Assembly (NCBI RefSeq): GCF_000971275.1
Contig: NZ_LAPV01000092.1
Coordinates: forward strand, 1 to 64,000
Source of the DNA: Devosia psychrophila
GTDB taxonomy: Bacteria; Pseudomonadota; Alphaproteobacteria; Rhizobiales; Devosiaceae
Length of the DNA: 64,000 bases
Reading direction: 5' to 3'
Shown piece after piece: positions 16,565 to 26,466 of the stretch (positions within the stretch are counted from its first letter, which is position 1; each line of letters opens with the position of its first letter). Below the pieces are notes generated by a model. The model ran no database searches and had not been told where the DNA came from. It was given only the letters and a program-made list of their open reading frames with translations. Both the position numbers and the translations under genes were made by a program.

Positions 16565-16581
16565 ATGTCACTGACATGTCA
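16565..16581. promoter_or_regulatory. Overlapping palindromes, probable GntR operator
   Basis: Two palindromes overlap between gntR and the divergent GlcG-like gene: ATGTCA-C-TGACAT (16565-16577) and the perfect TGACATGTCA (16572-16581). The site is 61 bp upstream of the gntR start and 48 bp upstream of the divergent ATG, a suitable position for autoregulation and control of both directions. FadR/FCD-type regulators bind short inverted repeats of this kind. No promoter boxes could be assigned with confidence. Confidence 0.55.
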
Positions 16582-16628
16582 ATTCTATTTTGGTAAGGAT
16601 TTGCGAAACCACCTCGGGAGGATGCGAG

Positions 16629-17045
16629 ATGCAAAATATCAAGCGACTGGATCTGGCTGATGCAGGGACACTTCTTGCCGCGGCAAAAGCTGCTGCGCAA
16701 GCTATCGGCGTTTCGATGTGCATCGCGATCGTTGATGACAGCGGTAACCTTATCGCATTCGAACGCATGGACGGCGGCAAGATCGTGAGCATCACGATTG
16801 CCATCGACAAGGCTTTCACCGCTGCGGCCGCCCGGCGCGCAACGCACGACTACAACACAGCCAGCCAGCCCGGCATGCCCGCCTACGGCGTAAATACCGC
16901 GCTGGGAGGCCGCATGATCGTCGTGGGTGGCGGACTACCCGTCGTTTGGGAGGGCGCTGTCGTCGGCGGCATCGGCGTCAGTTCAGGAACACCCGAGCAG
17001 GACCGGCTGGTGGCGCAAGAGGCAATCGACCGCTTTTTGTCATAA
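16629..17045 (+). CDS. GlcG/HbpS-family heme-binding-like protein
   Basis: 138 aa from the ATG at 16629 (MQNIKRLDLADAGTLLAAA), with GGGAGG upstream. It is a DUF336 protein: VSMCIAIVDDSGNLIAFERMDG, KAFTAAAARRAT, YGVNTALGGRMIVVGGGLPV and GAVVGGIGVSSGTPEQD. There is no signal peptide, so it is cytoplasmic. Family members occur in glycolate, propanediol and aromatic pathways (GlcG) or bind heme (HbpS), and their role in catabolism is poorly known. It is divergent from the GntR gene across the operator, so it probably belongs to the same regulon. Glycolate would be a product if the RLP acts like OiaT, which makes a GlcG-like neighbour notable. Confidence 0.82.
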   Translation: MQNIKRLDLADAGTLLAAAKAAAQAIGVSMCIAIVDDSGNLIAFERMDGGKIVSITIAIDKAFTAAAARRATHDYNTASQPGMPAYGVNTALGGRMIVVGGGLPVVWEGAVVGGIGVSSGTPEQDRLVAQEAIDRFLS

Positions 17046-17079
17046 AATCAACGGAGCACGGACAAAGCGTATCGCGTGA

Positions 17080-17298
17080 CTTCTTAGGCGGATTCGACGA
17101 GGCGCTCCCGTCTGAGAAAAGACAGATCGCATCGCGTTCGAATGACAGGCCCAGGCGCTCACCAATTCTGACATGGGCGAACTGTGTTTCGACGCGAACA
17201 GTCTCCCCGGACGGTAACTCGGCAGTCACCACATGGAACGGCCCGAGATCCTGCACATCGCGGGTGACGGCCACAATCTCACCCGCTGGCCCATCCCT
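17080..17298 (-). pseudogene. C-terminal (TOBE) fragment of a sugar ABC transporter ATP-binding protein
   Basis: The minus frame contains GEIVAVTRDVQDLGPFHVV, ELPSGETVRVE and RIGERLGLSFERDAICLFSDG, the TOBE domain that ends MalK/UgpC-type sugar ABC ATPases. The Walker and signature parts are absent. Upstream of 17298 the frame changes abruptly into ISL3 remnant sequence. The fragment is about 70 residues and its stop is not obvious: the frame runs on under the end of the GlcG-like gene. It is the scar of a second sugar transporter removed by transposition or deletion. Confidence 0.7.
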
Positions 17299-18246
17299 CG
17301 ATATCGATCGTCGCCCGTGACCGCGGCGGCGGCTATGGCGAGGCGATCGCCAGGGCCCTGCCCGAGGCGGCTCAAGTAGCGGGATCGGTGGCATCTAATG
17401 GAAAACTCGACCCGCGCGTTCCTCGATGCTGTCGGCAAATCCATGCGTCAGGTCAGACAGGCTGTGGGTAGCAATGTTGTCTACCCCCAACTTCTGACCT
17501 ATGCCGAAAGGCTGCAATACGAGGGATACCTGCGTCGGCAGGAAACCAATGAAGCTATCCGGGAGCTGTCCAAGAGGGCAACATCGATCCGCCAGATCGT
17601 CCGTCAAACCGGCCATAGCCGGAAGCTTGTTCGCGATGTCTTGCGGGGCCAGCGCTTCGATGTCTTCCGCACGCGGCCCAGTTCATTGGACAGTTGGCTA
17701 CCTTGGCTCAACGGCCGCTGGGATGACGGCGCACGCAACGCCTTGGCACTCTGGCGCGAGATGCAGATGAAGGGCTTTTCAGGACAACGCGGCATCGTCT
17801 CGCAATGGGCGCATCGCCGTCGCCTTGCCGAAAAGGCAAATCAGAGTGGGCTTGCGCGAACACCATCCGCGCGTGTGATCGCCCGGTTGATGACCACCGC
17901 TCGCGACGATCTTGCCAAATCTGAAGCGATACTGGTGGCGGCTATCGAAGTGACCGTCCCCGAACTGGTTGTGGCCCGCACCACCATCGGCGACTTCCAA
18001 TCGATGATCCGCTCGAAAACCGCCGTAAGGCTGGATGTACGGCTACAGGCGGCCAAGACCAGTCTGGTTGGCTCGTTTGCCAACGGTGTCAAAAAGGACA
18101 TTGCCGCGGTCAGGAACGCCATCATCTCTCCTTGGTCAAATGGACAAACCGAAGATCAGATCGCACGCCTGAAGCTCATCAGGCGCCAGATGTGCGGCCG
18201 CGCAAAGCTCGATCTGCTGCAGGCGCGATTCGTAGGCGAAAACTAG
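17298..18246 (+). pseudogene. ISL3-family transposase, 5' truncated and frameshifted
   Basis: The frame from about 17298 reads SIVARDRGGGYGEAIARALPEA, the conserved DDE-domain motif of ISL3 transposases. It should continue VADRWHLMENS, but one extra G near 17384-17386 shifts the frame. The rest is open from 17398 to 18246 (MENSTRAFLDAVGKSMRQVR to QARFVGEN) and contains the long helical insertion and the terminal NGQTEDQIARLKLIRRQMCGRA. The N-terminal zinc-finger and HTH half is missing, replaced by the TOBE fragment. The copy cannot be active. The 184 bp after it up to the tRNA hold no recognisable gene. Confidence 0.82.
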
Positions 18247-18429
18247 GAGGCGACGTCGCCAAAAGTGCGTCAGAGCCAAATTCAGACCCATGCCGTGGGC
18301 CGGCGTAGAAGGCAGCTTCGCGTATCGCGAGTTGCTTCTGACCGGCAAGAGCAAGTGCACACTTTAATGCACACGTGCAGCATCCCACAACCAGATCGCT
18401 AACAAAAACAATATTTTAGCCGATGTAAA

Positions 18430-18519
18430 TGGCGGAGAGGGAGGGATTCGAACCCCCGATGGAGTTACCCCCATGCCGCATTTCGAGTGCGGTGCATTCG
18501 ACCACTCTGCCACCTCTCC
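18430..18519 (-). tRNA. tRNA-Ser (anticodon CGA)
   Basis: The minus strand folds as a class II tRNA. The acceptor stem is GGAGAGG (18519-18513) with CCTCTCC (18440-18434), discriminator G, and an encoded CCA at 18432-18430. The anticodon loop ACTCGAAAT lies on a GCA stem and carries CGA, reading UCG codons. There is a long variable arm (GGCATGGGGGTAACTCCA) and a TTCGAATC T-loop. It borders the accessory region, and tRNA genes are common integration boundaries, although no attachment-site duplication was found. Confidence 0.95.
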
Positions 18520-18638
18520 GCGAGGTCGTTTGAGCACCCTTGCGAGTGCGGCTGGTCGACACGGGCCGGTGTATGCCATAGCATTTGTCAGGCTGCAACA
18601 CCCCTTGGCAATATGATGACATTCGCATCGTCTCGCCC

Positions 18639-19091
18639 GTGACACATCCACCACTGTTCTTCTACGGTACGCTGCGCGACCCCGATATCCTGGCGGCCAC
18701 GCTCGGACGAACTGCCGCCCTGCTCGATCTGATCCCAGCGACCGCGCCGGACTACGCTGCGGTATATTTCCCCGATCGGCTATATCCCGCATTGGTGCGA
18801 CGGATCGGCGCCGCTGCTCCCGGCCTGCTATTGAGCAATGCGACCCACAACGACCGCGTGGCGCTCGATGCTTTCGAGGGTGATGAGTACCGCCGCGGGC
18901 GATTGCGAGTGACGACAGAGACAGAGCAAATCGAAGCCGAAGTGTATCTACCGGTGGTGACTGTTCCAGCGACAGCGGCGGACTGGACGCTGGAGCAATG
19001 GACGCTTCACCACAGACCTCTGGTGATCGAGGACGAGACCGCGATCGCGATCGCTGCAAGCAAGCGGCCTTTGGCCTCGCGCAATCCATGA
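18639..19091 (+). CDS. Gamma-glutamylcyclotransferase (AIG2-like) family protein
   Basis: 150 aa if started at the GTG at 18639 (VTHPPLFFYGTLRDP). A TTG at 18585 gives 168 aa, and neither start has a good ribosome site. The glycine-rich FYGTLRDP motif and the catalytic-type Glu in DAFEGDEYRRGRL identify the GGCT/AIG2 fold, which converts gamma-glutamyl compounds to 5-oxoproline or acts on gamma-glutamylamines. It is closest in layout to short bacterial Nudix-associated AIG2-like proteins. It begins about 120 bp from the tRNA, divergently. Cytoplasmic. The substrate is not predictable. Confidence 0.78.
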   Translation: MTHPPLFFYGTLRDPDILAATLGRTAALLDLIPATAPDYAAVYFPDRLYPALVRRIGAAAPGLLLSNATHNDRVALDAFEGDEYRRGRLRVTTETEQIEAEVYLPVVTVPATAADWTLEQWTLHHRPLVIEDETAIAIAASKRPLASRNP

Positions 19092-19171
19092 ATCACACTT
19101 ACGTGGGCAGCCGAACCAACTAGATTGGCGTGGCGTTCCACGACACACCGTAATCGCGAGGAGATTACCAA

Positions 19172-19948
19172 ATGGCTAGACGTCGAGATGTGGTTGCCGG
19201 TCTGGCAGCCTTACCCCTATTGTCATTTAGCATCGCAGGCAACGTTCCAGCCTCTGCACAGGAGGGTGCATTGCAAGGCGACGTCATTGCCACCGAAAAC
19301 GGTGACATCACCATTCATCCGGTGGAGCACGCCAGCCTGGTTATCGGCTTCGGCGGTGAAATCATCTACATCGATCCGGTTGGCGGCGCTGCGCTTTATG
19401 AAGTCCTGCCCGCCCCTACGGCGATCCTGATCACGCACGGCCATGGCGACCACTTCGATGTCCCGACACTGGAGGCCATTGCCGGAACGGCACCGATCCT
19501 GACCAATCAGGACGTATTCAGCAAGCTTCCTGATGCTCTGAAGGGCAATGCCAGTGCCATTGCCAATGGTGATCAAACGAGCCTGAATGGTTTGGTCATC
19601 CGAGCCGTGGCGGCCCACAATGTGACCGATGATCGGCTGCAGTATCACCCGGTCGGCATCGGCAATGGCTATGTCATCTCGTTGGGCGACAAGCTCGTCT
19701 ATGTCGCCGGCGATACCGAGCCGACCGATGAGATGCTGGACCTGCGTGATATCGACATCGCCTTCCTGCCGATGAACCTGCCCTATACGATGACACCCGA
19801 TCAGGCCGTCGAAGCCATCAACGTGTTCAAACCCAAGATCGCCTACCCCTATCACTACGGTGATAGCGACCTTTCAGTGCTCGAAAAGCGCATCGGCCCT
19901 GATACCGAATTGCGTCTACGCAACTGGTATCCCAATGGCCAGGGCTGA
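19172..19948 (+). CDS. Exported MBL-fold metal-dependent hydrolase (UlaG-like)
   Basis: 258 aa with GAGGAG upstream of the ATG at 19172. The N-terminus MARRRDVVAGLAALPLLSFS up to ASAQ is an export signal, possibly Tat because of the RRRD pattern. The metallo-beta-lactamase core has THGHGDHFD (HxHxDH), VAAHN, YVAGDTEPTDEM and a final PYHYGDSD. The layout matches UlaG-type beta-lactamase-like hydrolases (L-ascorbate-6-P lactonase fold), but an exported form acts outside the cytoplasm. No neighbour indicates a substrate. A terminator follows. Confidence 0.83.
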   Translation: MARRRDVVAGLAALPLLSFSIAGNVPASAQEGALQGDVIATENGDITIHPVEHASLVIGFGGEIIYIDPVGGAALYEVLPAPTAILITHGHGDHFDVPTLEAIAGTAPILTNQDVFSKLPDALKGNASAIANGDQTSLNGLVIRAVAAHNVTDDRLQYHPVGIGNGYVISLGDKLVYVAGDTEPTDEMLDLRDIDIAFLPMNLPYTMTPDQAVEAINVFKPKIAYPYHYGDSDLSVLEKRIGPDTELRLRNWYPNGQG

Positions 19949-20013
19949 GGCGTGAAACACGCGCAGATCTCTTGACTCTCGGGCTGTTTGCCTCGATAAG
20001 CCCCACAGAAACA

Positions 20014-20040
20014 CGCGCCGGCTTGCTGGCGCGCTTTTCT
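20014..20040 (+). terminator. Rho-independent terminator
   Basis: The stem CGCGCC / GGCGCG (20014-20019 with 20028-20033) and an 8-nt loop are followed by CTTTTCTTTG. It closes the MBL-hydrolase unit 66 bp after its stop and separates it from rplU. Confidence 0.7.
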
Positions 20041-20183
20041 TTGTTTGAAAACGCTGTTCGAGGCTGCCCGCTGGTTTGATCGCCGGCTGACTGTTCGAAG
20101 ACCGCAGGGTAACTGGGCTTAAACCTGCGGCGCCACAGAGCGCGACACAAAGGGACCGGGCGTTTGACGCGTCTGGTTAAGCT

Positions 20184-20720
20184 ATGACTTTCGCCGTGAT
20201 CAAAACCGGTGGCAAGCAGTACAAGGTTGCCGCCAACGACGTTCTCAAGATTGAAAAACTCGATGCCGAAGCTGGCACCATCATCACCTTCGACCAGGTT
20301 CTGATGATTGATAGCGAAGTCGGTGCTCCGCTGATCGAAGGCGCGCTGGTCGCTGCCGAGCTGCTTGAGACCCGCAAGCAGAAGACGGTCATCATCTTCA
20401 AGAAGAACCGTCGCCACAATTATCGTCGCCGCAACGGCCACCGCCAGTTGCTGTCGACCGTGCGCATCACCGAAATCCTGACCGGCGGCGCACAGCCGAC
20501 CATCAAGGCTGCCGGCATTGCCACCTCGACCGACAGCGTGAGCGAAGCCGCTCCGGCACAGCAGACGTCGGCTCCGGCCGCTTCCGAAGCCAAGGCCCCG
20601 GCCGCCAAGAAGGCTGCCCCCAAGCAGGCGGCTGCCGAGACCACTGAAGACAGCGCCGCTGCAAAGCCGGCGAAGAAGGCCCCGGCCAAGAAGGCCGCAC
20701 CCAAGGCCGAGCAGGAATAA
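20184..20720 (+). CDS. rplU: 50S ribosomal protein L21, with long Ala/Lys-rich tail
   Basis: 178 aa. Residues 1-103 are standard bL21: MTFAVIKTGGKQYKVA, FKKNRRHNYRRRNGHRQ, then TVRITEIL. L21 is usually about 103 residues. Here it continues with ~75 residues of Ala-, Lys-, Pro- and Glu-rich low-complexity sequence (KAPAAKKAAPKQAAAE, AKKAPAKKAAPKAEQE). Extended L21 proteins are known in Rhizobiales, and the tail is likely disordered. It is 11 bp upstream of rpmA, the usual rplU-rpmA-obgE neighbourhood. Confidence 0.95.
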   Translation: MTFAVIKTGGKQYKVAANDVLKIEKLDAEAGTIITFDQVLMIDSEVGAPLIEGALVAAELLETRKQKTVIIFKKNRRHNYRRRNGHRQLLSTVRITEILTGGAQPTIKAAGIATSTDSVSEAAPAQQTSAPAASEAKAPAAKKAAPKQAAAETTEDSAAAKPAKKAPAKKAAPKAEQE

Positions 20721-20731
20721 GGAGCTAGACC

Positions 20732-20998
<267 letters not shown>

Positions 20999-21070
20999 CC
21001 CGGCAGGTCTCGTGAACCCAGCCGGTGACCTGTTCCCCGGCTCGTGTTCTCAGGATGCGAAATTGATGTA

Positions 21071-21098
21071 GGGGAACCGGTCCACCGGTTCCCCTTTT
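21071..21098 (+). terminator. Rho-independent terminator of rplU-rpmA
   Basis: A perfect inverted repeat GGGGAACCGGT/ACCGGTTCCCC (21071-21081, 21084-21094) is followed by TTTT. It lies 72 bp after the rpmA stop. Confidence 0.85.
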
Positions 21099-21112
21099 CG
21101 TATTTTCGCTGC

Positions 21113-22195
21113 ATGAATGAACGGATTATGAACAGCATCAAGGACCGCCTCCCCGCCACATTGACGACGGACCGCCTGGTGCTGACCACGCCGACCTTGG
21201 CGCATGTGCCGGAAATGGCCGTGCTCGCCAATAACCAGGCAATCTACGAAGTGCTGTCGCGCTTGCCCCATCCCTATGCGGAAAGCGATGGCAGGTTCTT
21301 CGTCGAGGAGATCGCCCGCGGTCCAGAAGAGTTCGCCTGGGCGATCCTGCTCGAGGGCCGTTATATCGGCGGCATGGGGCTGCATCTGCTGCCTGACCAG
21401 CTTCCCGAACTGGGCTACTGGTTGGGCGAGCCCCATTGGGGCAAAGGCTATGCCACCGAGGCGGCCCATGCCGTTATCGCGGCGGCACGGGAGGCAGGCT
21501 ATCCTGCGTTGCGCTCGCGCGCCCTTTTGAGCAATACCGGTTCGCGCAATGTGCTGCGCAAGGTCGGCTTCATCGAGACCGGCGAAGTGGTTGACCAGGC
21601 GGGCACTCTGGTGGGCAAGACGATGGCGCATGCGGTTGGATTTCGCCAGATGAACGTGACGCTCCGCACACCGCATTTCGTATTGCGTCCGGCCCAGGTC
21701 GGCGATGCGGAAGCCATCGCGCGCTATCTCAATGACTTTGCCGTGGCGGGAAACCTTGCGCGTGTACCGTTTCCCTACCATCTGAGCGATGCCAAGGCGT
21801 GGCTGCGCAGCCGGAAGCCTAACCTCCCGGTGGAAGAGACCAACTTCTCCATCGAGCTTCCCGGCGAAGGTCTTGCCGGGCATGTGGGGTTTCATATGGG
21901 ACCGCAGGGACCGATTATCGGCTATTGGCTGGGTCAGCCTTTTTGGGGTCGTGGCATCATGACCACGGCGGTTACCGCCAGCCTCGACTGGTTCTTCGAT
22001 ACCACCAATGCCGAGACTATTTATTCGGGCGTGTTTCATTTCAACGCGGCTTCGCTGGCGATCCAGCGCAAGCTCGGGTTTACCGAAACCGGACGCTCAA
22101 CCCTGCTCTGCCTTGCGCGTGGCGCCGAGGTGGAGCATATCGACACCAAATTGACGCAGAGCGTCTGGAAGGCCAGAAAAAATGAAGTTTCTTGA
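21113..22195 (+). CDS. GNAT N-acetyltransferase with two tandem domains
   Basis: 360 aa from the ATG at 21113. ATG 21128 ([19 protein letters not shown]) is the other candidate and fits the domain start better. Two RimJ/RimL-like GNAT domains follow one another. Domain 1 (about 15-185) has [21 protein letters not shown], the acetyl-CoA loop. Domain 2 (about 190-350) has [20 protein letters not shown] and [17 protein letters not shown]. Family members acetylate protein N-termini or small amines; the substrate here is unknown. It overlaps obgE by 14 bp, so the two are co-translated. A two-domain form in this position is less common than a single GNAT. Confidence 0.85.
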   Translation: MNERIMNSIKDRLPATLTTDRLVLTTPTLAHVPEMAVLANNQAIYEVLSRLPHPYAESDGRFFVEEIARGPEEFAWAILLEGRYIGGMGLHLLPDQLPELGYWLGEPHWGKGYATEAAHAVIAAAREAGYPALRSRALLSNTGSRNVLRKVGFIETGEVVDQAGTLVGKTMAHAVGFRQMNVTLRTPHFVLRPAQVGDAEAIARYLNDFAVAGNLARVPFPYHLSDAKAWLRSRKPNLPVEETNFSIELPGEGLAGHVGFHMGPQGPIIGYWLGQPFWGRGIMTTAVTASLDWFFDTTNAETIYSGVFHFNAASLAIQRKLGFTETGRSTLLCLARGAEVEHIDTKLTQSVWKARKNEVS

Positions 22196-23225
22196 CCAGG
22201 CCAAGGTCTATGTCCGCTCGGGCGATGGCGGCGGCGGCGCCGTCTCGTTCCTGCGTGAAAAATTCGTCGAATTCGGCGGCCCCAATGGCGGCAATGGCGG
22301 ACGCGGCGGCGATATCGTCATCGAATGCGTCGACGGCCTCAACACGCTGATCGACTATCGCTATCAGCAGCATTTCAAGGCCAGGATCGGCACTCATGGC
22401 ATGGGCAAGGACCGGGCCGGCGCCAATGGCGAAGAAACCGTGCTGCGCGTTCCTGTCGGCACCCAGGTGTTCGAAGACGATAACGAAACGCTGATCGCCG
22501 ATATGACCCAAGTCGGCCAGCGCGTCGTGCTGCTATCGGGCGGCAATGGTGGCTTCGGCAACGCCCATTTCAAGACCTCGTCCAACCAGGCGCCGCGCCA
22601 CGCCAATCCGGGTATTCCGGGCGTCGAAAAGTGGATCTGGCTGCGCCTCAAGCTGATCGCCGATGCGGGTCTCGTCGGCCTGCCCAATGCTGGCAAGTCG
22701 ACGTTCCTCGCTGCGGTTTCCGCAGCCAAGCCCAAGATTGCCGCCTATCCGTTCACCACTCTGCATCCCAACCTGGGTGTTGTCTCCATCGGCGAGCGTG
22801 ATTTCGTGCTGGCCGATATTCCCGGCCTGATCGAAGGCGCCAGCGAAGGCGCCGGTATCGGTGATCGGTTCCTTGGTCATATCGAACGTTGCGGCGTGCT
22901 GATCCACCTGATCGACGGAACCCAGGACGACATCAAGACCGCCTACAAGACCATCCGCAACGAGCTGTCAGCCTATGACGAGCGGCTGGGCGAGAAGCCT
23001 GAAATTGTCGTGCTCAACAAGATCGATGCCATCGAGCCGGATGACCTCAAGGAAAAGCTGAAAATTCTCAAGAAGGTCAGCAAGGCCGATGTGTTGCTGG
23101 TTTCGGGCGTTACTGGCAAGGGCACCGAGATGGTGCTCTATGGCATCATCGAGACGCTGGATGCCGAGAAAGCCGCCAAGCTGGAAGCCGCGCGACGTAA
23201 GATCGAGCCAAACTGGGCCCCCTGA
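22182..23225 (+). CDS. obgE: GTPase Obg (ribosome assembly)
   Basis: 347 aa. The glycine-rich Obg fold ([28 protein letters not shown]) is followed by the G domain: G1 [10 protein letters not shown]3 [10 protein letters not shown]4 LNKIDAI and G5 VSGVTGKG. It is an essential GTPase of 50S maturation and the stringent response. There is no long C-terminal OCT domain, as usual in alphaproteobacteria. Its stop overlaps the proB start by one base. Confidence 0.97.
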   Translation: MKFLDQAKVYVRSGDGGGGAVSFLREKFVEFGGPNGGNGGRGGDIVIECVDGLNTLIDYRYQQHFKARIGTHGMGKDRAGANGEETVLRVPVGTQVFEDDNETLIADMTQVGQRVVLLSGGNGGFGNAHFKTSSNQAPRHANPGIPGVEKWIWLRLKLIADAGLVGLPNAGKSTFLAAVSAAKPKIAAYPFTTLHPNLGVVSIGERDFVLADIPGLIEGASEGAGIGDRFLGHIERCGVLIHLIDGTQDDIKTAYKTIRNELSAYDERLGEKPEIVVLNKIDAIEPDDLKEKLKILKKVSKADVLLVSGVTGKGTEMVLYGIIETLDAEKAAKLEAARRKIEPNWAP

Positions 23226-24373
23226 TGAGCGCCAATGCCCTCGCGCCCTACAAGCGGCTGACCATCAAGATCGGTTCGGCCCTGCTCGTCGACAAGACGG
23301 GCAGGCTGCGCGCGGATTGGCTCGCCGGGCTTGCGGCGGACATTGCCGCGCTCAAGGCGGGTGGCTGCGAGGTGGTGATCGTTTCCTCTGGCGCCATTGC
23401 GCTGGGGCGCGGACTTTTGGGACTGTCGGCCGTGGCGCTGACGCTGGAACAGAGTCAGGCTGCGGCGAGTGCTGGGCAGATTGCCTTGAGCCAGGCCTGG
23501 GCCGAGGCGCTTGGCCGGCACCATATTGTGACGGGGCAAATCCTGATCACGCCCAATATTACCGAAGAGCGCCGCTATTATCTCAATGCGCGCACCACCA
23601 TCGCGACGCTGTTGGGGCTCGGCGCCGTTCCGATCATCAACGAGAATGACAGTGTCGCCACTGCCGAGATCCGCTATGGCGACAATGATCGCCTGTCGGC
23701 CCGCGTCGCCACCATGATCGAGGCCGATTGCCTGGTGCTGCTGAGCGACGTCGACGGGCTATATACCGCGCCGCCCGCCAAAGAACCCAACGCCGAGCAC
23801 CTGCCTGTTGTCAGGCAGATCACGCCCGCCATCGAAGCCATGGCCGGCGGGGCGGCCAGCCACCTGTCGCGCGGCGGCATGACCACCAAGGTCGAGGCCG
23901 GCAAGATTGCAACGCAGGCCGGCACTGCCATGATCATTGCCAAAGGCACAGAAGATCAGCCGCTCAAGGCTTTGGCAGAGGGCGGCCGGCATACGCTTTT
24001 CCTGCCGGCGCAGAGCCGTGCCCAGGCGCGCAAGCGCTGGATCATGGGTACGCTGGCTGTCGCGGGAACGCTGCAGGTCGATGCCGGCGCAGCCAAGGCC
24101 CTCCTGACCGGCAAGTCGCTGCTGCCGATCGGCGTCACCAAGGTGACCGGCGAGTTCGAGCGCGGTGATGCCATCGCCATCCGCAATGCCGACGGTGTCG
24201 AGATTGCCCGTGCGTTGGTTGGACTCGACAGCGACGAAGCGCGGCTGGTGATGGGCAAGCGCAGCGATGCCGTGCTTGAACTGCTCGGCGCCGGCAACCG
24301 CGCCGCGCTGGTGCATCGCGACAATATGGTACTGGTTGGCGCCAAGGAGGAGACGGCCGATGAGCTTGGCTGA
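23225..24373 (+). CDS. proB: Glutamate 5-kinase
   Basis: 382 aa, the first enzyme of proline synthesis, phosphorylating glutamate. An amino-acid kinase domain ([56 protein letters not shown]) is followed by the C-terminal PUA domain (about residues 275-360). Its end overlaps proA by 14 bp, which keeps the channelling partners co-expressed. Confidence 0.97.
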   Translation: MSANALAPYKRLTIKIGSALLVDKTGRLRADWLAGLAADIAALKAGGCEVVIVSSGAIALGRGLLGLSAVALTLEQSQAAASAGQIALSQAWAEALGRHHIVTGQILITPNITEERRYYLNARTTIATLLGLGAVPIINENDSVATAEIRYGDNDRLSARVATMIEADCLVLLSDVDGLYTAPPAKEPNAEHLPVVRQITPAIEAMAGGAASHLSRGGMTTKVEAGKIATQAGTAMIIAKGTEDQPLKALAEGGRHTLFLPAQSRAQARKRWIMGTLAVAGTLQVDAGAAKALLTGKSLLPIGVTKVTGEFERGDAIAIRNADGVEIARALVGLDSDEARLVMGKRSDAVLELLGAGNRAALVHRDNMVLVGAKEETADELG

Positions 24374-25640
24374 AATCAAACAATCCGTCACCGAGATCAT
24401 GGCCGAGATTGGCCGCAACGCCCGCATCGGCGCCAAGGCTCTGGCCATCGCCACGCCGCAGCAGAAGCAGACGGCGCTGACCGTCGCTGCCGGCGCCATC
24501 AATGCGCATCGCAAGGCGATCCTCGCCGCCAACGCCAAGGACATGGCGGCGGCCAAGGCCAAGGGCATTTCCAAGGCTTTTCTGGACCGCCTGCTGCTGA
24601 CCGACGCGCGCATCGACGGCATTGTCGAAGCGGTCAAGACCATTGCCGACCTTCCTGACCCGGTCGGCGCCGTCATTGCCGAATGGGACCGTCCCAACGG
24701 ACTGCATATCGAGCGTGTCCGCACGCCGTTGGGTGTCATCGGGGTGATCTTTGAATCGCGCCCTAACGTGACCGCCGATGCGGGCGCCCTGTGCATCAAG
24801 TCGGGCAATGCCGTGATCCTGCGCGGCGGCAGCGACAGCTTTCATTCCAGCAATGCCATTGTCGACTGCATGCTTGATGGCCTCCATGCTGCGAGATTGC
24901 CGGTACAATGCCTGCAGCTTGTGCCGACCACGGACCGTGAAGCCGTGGGCGAAATGCTCAAGGGTCTCGACGGCAATATCGACGTCATCGTGCCGCGCGG
25001 CGGCAAGACCCTGGTCGCACGCGTCCAGGACGAAGCGCGCGTGCCGGTGTTTGCCCATCTCGAAGGCTTGGTGCATGTCTATATCGACAGGTCAGCCGAC
25101 CTTGAGAAGGCCATAAATGTCACGCTGAACGCCAAGATGCGCCGTACCGGCGTCTGTGGCGCGGCCGAGACCTTGCTGGTGCACAAGGACGTGGTCGCAA
25201 CCCACCTCAACCCGATCCTTGACGCGTTGATGGCAAAAGGCTGCGAAATTCGCGGTGATGCTACTGTCAATGCTAACAGTCCGTTATCCAAAACGGCCAC
25301 TGAGGAGGACTGGAAGACCGAATATGAGGACGCCATCATCTCGGTAAAGGTCGTGGACTCGGTGGAAGCGGCGATCGCCCACATCGAGCAGTATTCCAGC
25401 CACCACACCGAAGCGATCATCGCCGAAGATCCTGTCGCCGTTGAAAAATTCTTCAACGAGATCGATAGCGCCATCCTTCTCCACAATGCCTCGACCCAGT
25501 TTGCCGATGGCGGCGAGTTCGGCTTTGGCGGCGAGATCGGCATTGCCACCGGCAAAATGCACGCCCGCGGGCCGGTCGGCGTCGAGCAGTTGACCAGCTT
25601 CAAATACCGCATCCGCGGCAACGGCCAGACGAGACCCTGA
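24360..25640 (+). CDS. proA: Glutamate-5-semialdehyde dehydrogenase
   Basis: 426 aa from the ATG at 24360 ([16 protein letters not shown]). The longer open frame upstream is inside proB. It reduces gamma-glutamyl phosphate to the semialdehyde with NADPH. Motifs: [16 protein letters not shown], catalytic Cys in [13 protein letters not shown], and [18 protein letters not shown] near the end. It overlaps proB and is followed by nadD after 6 bp. Confidence 0.97.
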   Translation: MSLAEIKQSVTEIMAEIGRNARIGAKALAIATPQQKQTALTVAAGAINAHRKAILAANAKDMAAAKAKGISKAFLDRLLLTDARIDGIVEAVKTIADLPDPVGAVIAEWDRPNGLHIERVRTPLGVIGVIFESRPNVTADAGALCIKSGNAVILRGGSDSFHSSNAIVDCMLDGLHAARLPVQCLQLVPTTDREAVGEMLKGLDGNIDVIVPRGGKTLVARVQDEARVPVFAHLEGLVHVYIDRSADLEKAINVTLNAKMRRTGVCGAAETLLVHKDVVATHLNPILDALMAKGCEIRGDATVNANSPLSKTATEEDWKTEYEDAIISVKVVDSVEAAIAHIEQYSSHHTEAIIAEDPVAVEKFFNEIDSAILLHNASTQFADGGEFGFGGEIGIATGKMHARGPVGVEQLTSFKYRIRGNGQTRP

Positions 25641-25646
25641 CCCCTT

Positions 25647-26288
25647 TTGACCCTGCGCCACCCTATCCGTATTGCCGGGATTACTGAATTGCCGCCCTCC
25701 GGGGCCGGTATGCGGATCGGGCTGTTTGGCGGTAGCTTCAACCCCTTCCACGAAGGCCACCTGCTGGTCATCGAGGAGAGCATGCGGCGGCTGCAACTCG
25801 ATGCCGTCTGGGTGCTGGTAACGCCGGGCAATCCGCTGAAAAACCATAAGGATCTGGCCCCTTTGGCCGATCGGGTCGAGGCGGCACGCCGCTTCATCGA
25901 CAATCCAAAAATCCGCGTCACCGGCTTTGAGGCGGCGCATGGCTTCACTTATTCATGGCAGACCATTCGCTATCTGACGGAGTCGATGCCCGACCGCCGC
26001 TTCGTCTGGATCATGGGCGCCGACAACCTGGTGAACTTCAATCGCTGGGAGCGCTGGCGCAATATTGCCGCCATGGTGCCCTTGGCGATCTATGTGCGAC
26101 CCGGCTCCAGCCGACGCGCACCATCATCGATGGCCGCCAATTATCTCTCCCGCTGGCGGGTTGACGAGGATGACGCCCCTCGCCTCGCGATGCTGAAACC
26201 GCGGTCCTGGGTCTACCTGCACGGGCGCCAGTCTCCACTGTCATCATCGGCCATTAGGGCAAGGCGGCAACACGTTAAGCCAAAGTGA
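25647..26288 (+). CDS. nadD: Nicotinate-nucleotide adenylyltransferase
   Basis: 213 aa if translated from the TTG at 25647; the ATG at 25710 (MRIGLFGGSFNPFHEGHLL) would remove 21 residues. The nucleotidyltransferase motif GGSFNPFHEGH (HxGH), then VTPGNPLK and GADNLVNFNRWERW are diagnostic for NadD, which makes deamido-NAD. It ends SPLSSSAIRAR, the conserved ISSTxIR-like site. It continues the proBA unit and precedes rsfS, an arrangement widespread in bacteria. Confidence 0.93.
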   Translation: MTLRHPIRIAGITELPPSGAGMRIGLFGGSFNPFHEGHLLVIEESMRRLQLDAVWVLVTPGNPLKNHKDLAPLADRVEAARRFIDNPKIRVTGFEAAHGFTYSWQTIRYLTESMPDRRFVWIMGADNLVNFNRWERWRNIAAMVPLAIYVRPGSSRRAPSSMAANYLSRWRVDEDDAPRLAMLKPRSWVYLHGRQSPLSSSAIRARRQHVKPK

Positions 26289-26466
26289 AGCCCCAATCTT
26301 GCGAAATTGTCATCAAGAGTGCATATTGAGCGCTTGTGATGATAATCATCGATACTGGAACTGACTGCTTGCCGTTTTATCAAACGCCTGCACATTCCGA
26401 TCCACAACCAAGGACGCTGATCCTACGCATGACCCATGCACTGTCATGGGCGGAAGGCCATTGCTG

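Noticed and set aside
18433..18519. Genomic-island attachment duplication at the tRNA-Ser 3' end
   Set aside because: No second copy of the tRNA 3' end was found in the accessory region.
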